This document shows, piece by piece, positions 58,063 through 64,000 of a stretch of DNA of 64,000 bases. Numbering within the stretch: the first letter of the stretch is position 1; each line of letters starts with the position of its first letter. The notes below the pieces were generated by a model. It was not told the DNA's origin. It ran no database searches and worked only from the letters and a program-made list of their open reading frames with translations. A program made the translations under genes and the position numbers. The stretch is from Nitrososphaerota archaeon (lineage in GTDB: Archaea > Thermoproteota > Nitrososphaeria > Nitrososphaerales > Gagatemarchaeaceae): NCBI GenBank assembly GCA_016200045.1, contig JACQFN010000018.1:124001-188000 (forward strand), in the 5' to 3' direction.

Positions 58063-59357
58063 CCACGTTCATCGAATCAATACTCCTCCTGTTGGCAATC
58101 AATGTGTCAATCTACGTGACCTTGACCCTCACTCTGAACTTGGAATTCGGATACGCAGGCCTGCCCAACTTCGGGAAGGTGCTATTTGTCGCCGTCGGCG
58201 GGGCCCTGGGCGGGGCGGCCAGCTACTTCTTTTCGATCAGGCTGTTCAACATTCCTACCCACGGCGACCCGATTGCCTTCAACGCTGCGATTCACTCTGC
58301 GACCCAGAAGATAATCGGGACCAGCATCCCACTGTCCATGGAAATATTGGTCTTTGCGCTACTCGTCGCCAGCGTCCTAGGAGGCACATTCGGGTTTCTC
58401 GTTTCTTACCCCGCGATAAAGCTGAGGGAAGACTATCTGGGGATGTTCCTCCTTGTCTCGGGAGAGTTCTTCATCGTGTTCATGAGATTCCTGTATCCGA
58501 TAATGGGGTACCCCGGGCAGGGGATCCTTCTACCCAACGTCTTCCAGTGGGGAGACATCCTGTACGGACTGAGGGACGAGTTGGTCGTCGCGGCCTTCGG
58601 GACGCTTGCGGTGATTACATACCTGTACCACGAAAGGATAGCGAGGTCACCGTTGGGGCGGACGCTGAGGGCGATGCGCGACAATGAGGCCGCCGCTGCG
58701 GCGGTGGGCAAGGATATCGTCGGTCTGAGGAGGAGGGTGCTGATAATCGGGTCTGCGATAAGCGCAATGGTCGGATGCCTCTACGCGCTCTATCTGGCCC
58801 ACATCGACTCGGACCTGTTCACCAGGACGGAGTTCACCTTCTGGCCCTGGGTGATGGTCATCCTGGGGGGAGCCGGCAACAACGTGGGAGCGTCCGTCGG
58901 AACGGTCATCTTCGTCCTGATCCTGGTCTCAACCACTGAGGCGGGGGCGCTGATCCAAGGGGGAGGAACCCTGCAGTATTCGTTTCCGATAAGCTACGAA
59001 GGCTCTGTGCTGCTGATTGTGGGAGCGCTTGGAGCCTACTGGGCCCTTCACAGGCGGAAGAGGCTCGCAATCGGGGCCCTCGCGGTCGGGGGGGCGATCC
59101 TGGCGGCCGGGGTGTTCAGTCCTTCCTTGCCCGCCACCGTCGGGACGCTTCCCGTGAGCATCCTGAGGGTCCAGCCGATAATATTCGGCCTCATATTGGT
59201 ATGTGTTCTGCTGTTCAGGGCACAGGGACTCCTGCCCGAGAAGTCGTCCGCGACCATTGGGAAGTCCAAGATCAGGAGGCTGATTGGGCCCGTCATCACT
59301 CAAGGGGGACCTCCGGGCCATCGGGACTCGAGCGAAAGTAAGGTAGACAAATCATAG
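58059..59357 (+). CDS. livM: Branched-chain amino acid ABC transporter permease LivM
   Basis: The 432-residue permease has the LivM pattern, with YAGLPNFGKVLFVAVGG at the start, KLREDYLGMFLLVSGEFF, RSPLGRTLRAMRDNEAAAAAVG and the ILGGAGNNVGASVG motif, in a protein of about ten hydrophobic segments. An extra C-terminal pair of helices and a polar tail make it longer than the usual ~330-residue LivM. The ATG overlaps the livH stop. With LivH it makes the channel that LivG and LivF power. Confidence 0.92.
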   Translation: MTTFIESILLLLAINVSIYVTLTLTLNLEFGYAGLPNFGKVLFVAVGGALGGAASYFFSIRLFNIPTHGDPIAFNAAIHSATQKIIGTSIPLSMEILVFALLVASVLGGTFGFLVSYPAIKLREDYLGMFLLVSGEFFIVFMRFLYPIMGYPGQGILLPNVFQWGDILYGLRDELVVAAFGTLAVITYLYHERIARSPLGRTLRAMRDNEAAAAAVGKDIVGLRRRVLIIGSAISAMVGCLYALYLAHIDSDLFTRTEFTFWPWVMVILGGAGNNVGASVGTVIFVLILVSTTEAGALIQGGGTLQYSFPISYEGSVLLIVGALGAYWALHRRKRLAIGALAVGGAILAAGVFSPSLPATVGTLPVSILRVQPIIFGLILVCVLLFRAQGLLPEKSSATIGKSKIRRLIGPVITQGGPPGHRDSSESKVDKS

Positions 59358-59460
59358 ACTCCGGGTTGTGAGGGCTGGGCACGGCCGATGGGCGAGGAAG
59401 ACGGGGATCCAGGCCGCGCTTTCGCCGGGGACCAGTCCGGCCCCTGAATTCTGTTCAACG

Positions 59461-59470
59461 TTTATTATTC
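59461..59470 (+). promoter_or_regulatory. TATA-like box for the GINS gene
   Basis: The sequence tttattattc is centred about 28 bases before the TTG at 59494, in the 136-base gap after livM. Nothing else is recognised in that gap. Confidence 0.5.
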
Positions 59471-59493
59471 AGATGTGAGTCGCGAGCGTCCCT

Positions 59494-60057
59494 TTGGCCG
59501 AAGCCCGCCTCGACGTCAGGGAAATAATCGAGAGCCGCGAGCGCGACTTCCTCTTCTCGAAAGTAAGGGTCAGGATGCGGACCGACGTTGAGAACATCGA
59601 CGCTGGGGACTACAGCATAGGCGAGGCCCACGAAGGCGAGTCTCTGGAAGTGCCGAGATGGATGGCAGAAGAGCTGGTCGCCTTGAACCTTGCGGATTCC
59701 CCCGACAAGCCGTTGGACCTTGAGGTGTCCTGGGCGCTGAGCAGGGAGAAGATGATGGGGCCCCTGCAGCTCTCTGTGCTTCCCCCGGACTTCTATGTCA
59801 GGATGAGGAGGACGGTGGCGAGGCTCTCGGAGGGGGTGAAGGCCGGGACCGCGAAGAAGGAGGAATTCATGAAGTTCAAGAGCGCCTGCTACGACCTCGT
59901 CGGGATGAGGGTCGGCAAGGTGCTGTCTCTGTCCAGCGCCTCGACGAGCGCCAGAGACCTGGGGGACAACATTGCTCCGGAGGAGAAGTCGTTCTTCACG
60001 GTGGCCCAGGCTCTGTCGAAGGAGTGGAGGGCGGCCCTTTTGGGGGAGCCGAAGTAG
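59494..60057 (+). CDS. GINS complex subunit
   Basis: The 187-residue protein has an A-domain helical start (DVREIIESRERDFLFSKVRVR) and the archaeal GINS-type pattern VPRWMAEELVALNLAD, followed by LPPDFYVRMRRTVARLSEG. GINS stimulates MCM and ties it to primase or polymerase. Assignment to the Gins51 or Gins23 type is not certain. It is placed directly before mcm, whose ATG follows the stop with no gap, as in other TACK archaea. Confidence 0.85.
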   Translation: MAEARLDVREIIESRERDFLFSKVRVRMRTDVENIDAGDYSIGEAHEGESLEVPRWMAEELVALNLADSPDKPLDLEVSWALSREKMMGPLQLSVLPPDFYVRMRRTVARLSEGVKAGTAKKEEFMKFKSACYDLVGMRVGKVLSLSSASTSARDLGDNIAPEEKSFFTVAQALSKEWRAALLGEPK

Positions 60058-63000
60058 ATGGCCACGCTAGCGGCGGGGAAGCTCTCGGAGATGTTCGAGG
60101 ACTTCCTGAAATCGGTCACTGATAGGTCCGGGGAGTCACTCTACAGAGGAAGGATATCTCGGCTCATTTCGTTTGAGGGAAAGTCCCTCGTCGTCGATTT
60201 CGGGGACCTGCTCAGGTACAACGGGGACCTCGCGAACAGGGTCCTCGTCGACCCGGATTCGTCACTGACCGCGTTCAGGACCGCGGCCTTCGAAACCATG
60301 AGGAGCGAGAACGCCCTCTACGCGGACAGGGTGAAGAGGGAGCTCATCGTAAGGATCAGGGGGATACCAGACCAGGTCCCGCTCAGGAAGGTCGACACGT
60401 CTTACCTCGACCGGCTTCTCGCGGTCGCCGGCATGGTCGTCAGGACGTCAGAGCTCAGACCCCTGATGACCGAGGCCGCCTGGGTCTGCCAGAGCGGCCA
60501 TCTGACATATCAGACGCAGGACGAGATGGCGCTGAAGAGGCCCCCCAGGTGCGAGCTCTGCGGAGAGCTCAGGAACTTCGAACTGGACAGGAAGAAGAGC
60601 AGGTACATCGACTTCCAGGTGCTCAGGGTGCAGGAGCTCCCGGAGGAGCTCCCCCCGGGTCAGCTTCCGCAGTTCTTCGACGTCAACGTGGAAGGGGACA
60701 TCGTCAACACGGCCAGGCCGGGGGACAGGGTCGTCCTCACGGGGGTCGTCAGGGCAGTCCAGGACTTCTCGCTCGGCCAGATCAAGACTCGGCTCTTCAG
60801 GTCGCAGATCGACTGCAGCCACATCGAGGTGAAGGGGAAGGAGCCGGAGGTCATCCAGATCACGAAGGAGGACGAGGCCCTGATCAAAGACATAGCGAAG
60901 TCCCCCGACGCATATGAGAACCTGATCCGCTCCATAGCGCCCGTCATCCTGGGGCACCAGCCCGAGAAGGAGGCGATCCTGCTTCTGCTCGCGGGAGGCT
61001 CGGCTACTCTCCTTCCCGACTCTACGAAGCTCAGGGGGGACCTGAATATTTTGCTCGTGGGCGATCCTGGATGTCTAGTCGCTGATGAAAGGGTCATCCT
61101 CGGGAACGGGGCGATAGCGAAAATAGGCAGGATGGGCTCCGAACATCTTCAAAGAATAAATCAGCAGGTCCTGACAGGTGAAGGAGGAGGCAAGCGGGCG
61201 ATTGCCTCGACCTTCCATCTCTACAGGAATCAACCCGTCATGGAGGTCGTCACCGAGAGCGGGAAAAGCATCAAGGGGACGCATAACCATCCTCTGCTCA
61301 CCCTCAGAAACGTCAACGGGAGGGTTTCGAGAGTGTGGACGACTCTCGACAGGCTCAAGGTCGGTGACAGGATTGCCTCGACCACTTTCATCCCGTGCAC
61401 GATAACTCAACAAGTAAGCACAGGCTTCGAAATGATTCCGCATGGCTACGGGCCCCGATTCAAGGGCAGGCTCCCGATGACGCTAGACGTGAACCTGGCC
61501 GAACTACTGGGCTACGTCCTGGGGGACGGTTTCGTTGACGATTACAGCGTGGTGATGTCGATAGCCGAACCCGAGATTGACATCCTGCCGAAGCTCAGCA
61601 ATATCGCCAAGACACTCTTCGGTATCGAGCCGAGAACGACACGGAGATTGAGACCTGACCGGAATGTACCAATGACCGACCTCTACGTTAACAGCAAATG
61701 CGTCGCCTGGAACCTGCGGTTCATGAAAGAGAGACGGGTCCCCGACATCATTCTTCGGTCAGGCAATGAAGTTGTATCAGCTTTCCTCCGCTGGTTGTTC
61801 GAAGCAGATGGGACGGTGTTCTCCAAGGGGAGAGGCAGAAGGGCGGTGGGTTTGAAGGCGAAGGATGTCGAACTGCTGAGGGATGTACAGGTTCTTCTTC
61901 TCAGGTTCGGGATTCATTCCAGGATTGTGGAGAACGCTCTACTCATACGCCGAGGGGCGGAAATCCGGAAGTACGCGAAGAGCATTGGATTCGCGTCGAA
62001 GAAGAAGAAAGCGAAACTGGAGGCCCTTGCAAGTCAGGCTAAGGATTTCCAGAGGTTCCGAGGTCAGAGAAGCGAGAAGGTGGTTCAGATCAACCACTGC
62101 CCGCCGGAGGATGTCTTCGACATCGAGGTACCGAGGGGCCACAGATTCATCGCCAACGGGCTGGTATCCCACAACACAGGAAAATCCGAGATGCTGAAGT
62201 TCACGTCGCAAGTCGCACCGAGGGGCCTCTACGCCTCCGGCAGGGGGACGACGGCCGCGGGGCTCTCGGCAGCGGTCATCCGGGAAAAGAACGTCCTGAT
62301 GCTCGAGGCCGGGGTCGTGGTTCTGGCCGACCTTGGGATAGCGGCGATCGACGAGTTCGAGAAGATGAAGCCGGAGGACAGGACTGCACTTCATGAGATG
62401 ATGGAACAGCAGACCGTTACAATAGCCAAGGGAGGAATCTATGCGACCCTGAACGCCAGGACGGCGATCCTCGCCGCGTGCAACCCAGTCCTCGGGAGGT
62501 ACAACCCGTTCCAGAACCTAACAGAGAACATCGAAAACATCCCGATTCCCCTCCTGACCCGGTTCGACCTGATCTTCGTGGTGAAGGACCAGCCTGCCCC
62601 GGCGGAAGACGACAGGCTGGCGAGCCACATACTTTCGGTCCACTCGAAGAAGGGGTACGCCGCGCCTCCCCCGATCGAGTTCAGCCTCCTGAAGAAGTAC
62701 ATCTCGTACGTCAAGCGGATCACCCCCAGCCTCACGAAGGAGGCCGCTGAGAGGCTGAAGGAGTACTACCTGGAGCTCAGGAAGGCGGGAGGGGACGAGG
62801 GACAGATCCCGGCGACCCCGAGAACCCTGGAGTCCCTCATCAGGATAGCGACCGCGAGGGCGAGGGTTCTTCAGAAGACAGAAGTCTCGGAGGAGGACGC
62901 GCTCGCTGCGGTGGCGCTGATGAACAGGATGGTCGAGGACGTCCTGACGGACGCGACCACCAGGAAGACCGACTTCGGTATCCAGCTCGGGAAGCCTGTC

Positions 63001-63210
63001 GGGGAGACGAAGAACCTCAGGGCTGCGATGGAGGTCTTCAGGACGATCGAAGGAGCGGAGAAGAAGCCTGTCGAAAGGAAGGCATTCAAGGAGGAGCTGA
63101 TGAAGGCAAAGTTCACCGACGAGGACGCGGAGAAGATGATACGCACGATGTTCAGGGAAGGCATAGTTTACGAATCCAAACCTGGCTTCATAAGAAGACT
63201 GGGCGGCTAG
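60058..63210 (+). CDS. mcm: Replicative helicase MCM, interrupted by an intein
   Basis: This AAA+ hexameric replicative helicase is 1050 residues as precursor: 682 of mature MCM plus a 368-residue intein. It has an N-terminal OB domain with a zinc site C144, H148, C165 and C168. Walker A is GDPG-TGKSEML, split by the intein. Walker B is DLGIAAIDEFEKM, sensor 1 is AACNPVLG, the arginine finger is LLTRFDLIFVV, and a C-terminal winged helix follows. It abuts the GINS gene stop and precedes hel308 by 12 bases, forming a replication operon. Confidence 0.96.
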   Translation: MATLAAGKLSEMFEDFLKSVTDRSGESLYRGRISRLISFEGKSLVVDFGDLLRYNGDLANRVLVDPDSSLTAFRTAAFETMRSENALYADRVKRELIVRIRGIPDQVPLRKVDTSYLDRLLAVAGMVVRTSELRPLMTEAAWVCQSGHLTYQTQDEMALKRPPRCELCGELRNFELDRKKSRYIDFQVLRVQELPEELPPGQLPQFFDVNVEGDIVNTARPGDRVVLTGVVRAVQDFSLGQIKTRLFRSQIDCSHIEVKGKEPEVIQITKEDEALIKDIAKSPDAYENLIRSIAPVILGHQPEKEAILLLLAGGSATLLPDSTKLRGDLNILLVGDPGCLVADERVILGNGAIAKIGRMGSEHLQRINQQVLTGEGGGKRAIASTFHLYRNQPVMEVVTESGKSIKGTHNHPLLTLRNVNGRVSRVWTTLDRLKVGDRIASTTFIPCTITQQVSTGFEMIPHGYGPRFKGRLPMTLDVNLAELLGYVLGDGFVDDYSVVMSIAEPEIDILPKLSNIAKTLFGIEPRTTRRLRPDRNVPMTDLYVNSKCVAWNLRFMKERRVPDIILRSGNEVVSAFLRWLFEADGTVFSKGRGRRAVGLKAKDVELLRDVQVLLLRFGIHSRIVENALLIRRGAEIRKYAKSIGFASKKKKAKLEALASQAKDFQRFRGQRSEKVVQINHCPPEDVFDIEVPRGHRFIANGLVSHNTGKSEMLKFTSQVAPRGLYASGRGTTAAGLSAAVIREKNVLMLEAGVVVLADLGIAAIDEFEKMKPEDRTALHEMMEQQTVTIAKGGIYATLNARTAILAACNPVLGRYNPFQNLTENIENIPIPLLTRFDLIFVVKDQPAPAEDDRLASHILSVHSKKGYAAPPPIEFSLLKKYISYVKRITPSLTKEAAERLKEYYLELRKAGGDEGQIPATPRTLESLIRIATARARVLQKTEVSEEDALAAVALMNRMVEDVLTDATTRKTDFGIQLGKPVGETKNLRAAMEVFRTIEGAEKKPVERKAFKEELMKAKFTDEDAEKMIRTMFREGIVYESKPGFIRRLGG
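61072..62175 (+). mobile_element. Intein inside MCM at the Walker A motif (368 residues)
   Basis: The intein starts with Cys339 (CLVADERVILGNGAIAKIG) right after GDPG and ends GLVSHN before the Thr of TGKSEML. Block B is GTHNHPLLT. Dodecapeptide endonuclease motifs are LLGYVLGDGF and FLRWLFEADGTV, both with the acidic catalytic residues. Block F is EDVFDIEVPRGHRF. The penultimate His and final Asn are canonical. GC content looks lower than in the exteins. Excision restores the intact ATP-binding loop. Confidence 0.95.
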
Positions 63211-63222
63211 CGGGGACGTCCA

Positions 63223-64000
63223 ATGAGGATAGACGAGCTGGAGATTCCCGCCGAGCTGGCGTCATACTTCGCGCGAAAGGGGATCGCCGAGCTCTACCCG
63301 CCGCAGGCGGAGGCAGTCAGGGCTGGCCTCCTCGAAGGGAAGAGCCTGGTGATCAGCAGCCCGACCGCATCCGGTAAGACCCTTACAGCGGTCTTGGCGG
63401 CGTTCGTGACCGCGCGGAAGGGGCGGAAGGTGGTATACCTCGCCCCGCTCCGGGCGCTGGCCTCGGAGAAATACCAGGAGTTCTCCGAACTCTCCGAGTT
63501 CGGGATAAGGACGGTCATCTCTACCGGGGACTATGACTCCAGCGGGGAGTCGCTCGGGCGGGCGGACATAGTGGTGCTGACGAACGAGAGGTTCGACTCG
63601 ATAATGAGGCAGAGGGCGAGCTGGATCCGCTCGGTCGGCCTCTTCATAGCGGACGAGGTGCACCTCGCCGGAAATGACTCCAGGGGGCCGACTCTGGAAA
63701 TGATTCTGACCAAGATCCGGCACCTCGGGCTGGACGTGCAGCTGCTTGCCCTTTCTGCCACAATAAGCAATGCTGGGACCGTCTCCGAGTGGCTGGGCGC
63801 GTCCTCGGTCGAGCTGGACTGGCGCCCTGTCCCGCTCAGACAGTCGGTCTACGACTACGGCCGGATAATCTTCGCCGACGGGCAGGAGAAACAGGTGGTC
63901 AGGTCGAGCTACGGGCCCCCCATCGACGCGGCCATAGACACCCTCCGGGACGGGGGGCAGGCCCTGGTCTTCGCTGGGACCAGGAGGAGGGCGGTCAGCC
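63223..64000 (+). CDS. hel308: Hel308/Hjm-type Ski2-like helicase (3' truncated by window end)
   Basis: The frame from the ATG at 63223 stays open to the window end, giving 259 visible residues. Motifs are those of Ski2-like superfamily 2 helicases: Q-motif LYPPQAEAV, Walker A SPTASGKT, YLAPLRALASEKY, motif Ib VLTNERFDS, DEVH in FIADEVHLAG, motif III LSATISN and motif IV ALVFAGTRR. Hel308 unwinds lagging strands at stalled forks. The C-terminal domains lie outside the window, so other Ski2-like members cannot be wholly excluded. It follows mcm by 12 bases. Confidence 0.92.
   Translation, partial: MRIDELEIPAELASYFARKGIAELYPPQAEAVRAGLLEGKSLVISSPTASGKTLTAVLAAFVTARKGRKVVYLAPLRALASEKYQEFSELSEFGIRTVISTGDYDSSGESLGRADIVVLTNERFDSIMRQRASWIRSVGLFIADEVHLAGNDSRGPTLEMILTKIRHLGLDVQLLALSATISNAGTVSEWLGASSVELDWRPVPLRQSVYDYGRIIFADGQEKQVVRSSYGPPIDAAIDTLRDGGQALVFAGTRRRAVS

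Noticed and set aside
1-64000. CRISPR arrays, insertion sequences, prophage, rRNA or tRNA genes
   Set aside because: No regularly spaced repeats, transposase motifs, phage structural genes, or tRNA/rRNA signatures were seen by eye. Intergenic gaps are mostly too short.

Overview
The window is GC-rich, gene-dense chromosomal DNA from an archaeon. Diagnostic archaeal genes include sn-glycerol-1-phosphate dehydrogenase, a geranylgeranyl reductase, MCM/GINS/RFC/Fen1/Hel308, KEOPS subunits, two proteasome beta subunits with a PAC2-type chaperone, the ribonuclease aCPSF1/FttA, and ribosomal proteins L15e, S3Ae and S15. The gene set (zinc-type ferredoxin, bifunctional 3-hydroxyacyl-CoA dehydrogenase/enoyl-CoA hydratase, translin-like protein, SepF) fits a member of the TACK/Thermoproteota branch, possibly a non-ammonia-oxidising Nitrososphaeria relative. 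That placement is inference. Most genes have a TATA-like box about 25-30 bases before the start codon, so leaderless transcripts look common, and TTG and GTG starts are frequent. I chose many starts on that basis.

Layout. 1-7.7 kb: the end of diphthine synthase fused to DUF357, an HTH-FAD synthetase, translin, an EamA transporter, a Hjc-like nuclease, small zinc proteins, a thioesterase, a metallo-beta-lactamase protein, threonine dehydratase, Fen1 and EF-1beta. 7.7-16.1 kb: lipid reductase, Pth2, TruD, ferredoxin-NADP reductase, L15e, SerA, a flavoprotein, a YchF-type GTPase and S3Ae. 16.1-22.3 kb: one leftward operon (unknown gene, kae1, bud32, rdgB, rps15, DHH nuclease, pcc1, serS, rps3ae). 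22.3-23.5 kb: an RNA-binding protein and a Pop5-like/SCP2 fusion. 23.5-29.5 kb: a leftward acyl-CoA degradation cluster. 29.5-41.2 kb: proteasome beta 1, RtcA, NadM, an aminotransferase, FKBP, G1P dehydrogenase, proteasome beta 2 with aCPSF1, SepF, a PUA protein, Lsm, a membrane coiled-coil protein and RpiA. 41.2-49.2 kb: ferredoxin, a freestanding LAGLIDADG gene, an EamA transporter, PDCD5, PAC2, RtcB with an intein, archease and a lipoate ligase-like protein. 49.1-54 kb: threonine catabolism (Kbl, Tdh) with a stand-alone RAM domain, HisRS and RfcS. 54-59.4 kb: a branched-chain amino-acid ABC transporter split into divergent halves. 59.5-64 kb: GINS, MCM with an intein, and the start of Hel308.

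How the genes fit together. The window is mainly housekeeping information processing (replication/repair, tRNA and mRNA processing, proteolysis) interleaved with catabolism of amino acids (Liv transporter, threonine dehydratase, Tdh/Kbl) and fatty or branched acyl-CoAs. The mobile content is limited to three LAGLIDADG elements: inteins in RtcB and MCM, placed exactly at catalytic motifs, and one freestanding gene. I found no tRNA, rRNA, CRISPR array, insertion sequence or prophage. The most unusual items are a Pop5-SCP2 fusion beside a thiolase/racemase cluster, a Dph5-DUF357 fusion, the RtcB intein lacking the penultimate histidine, and repeated divergent gene pairs sharing one central TATA element.
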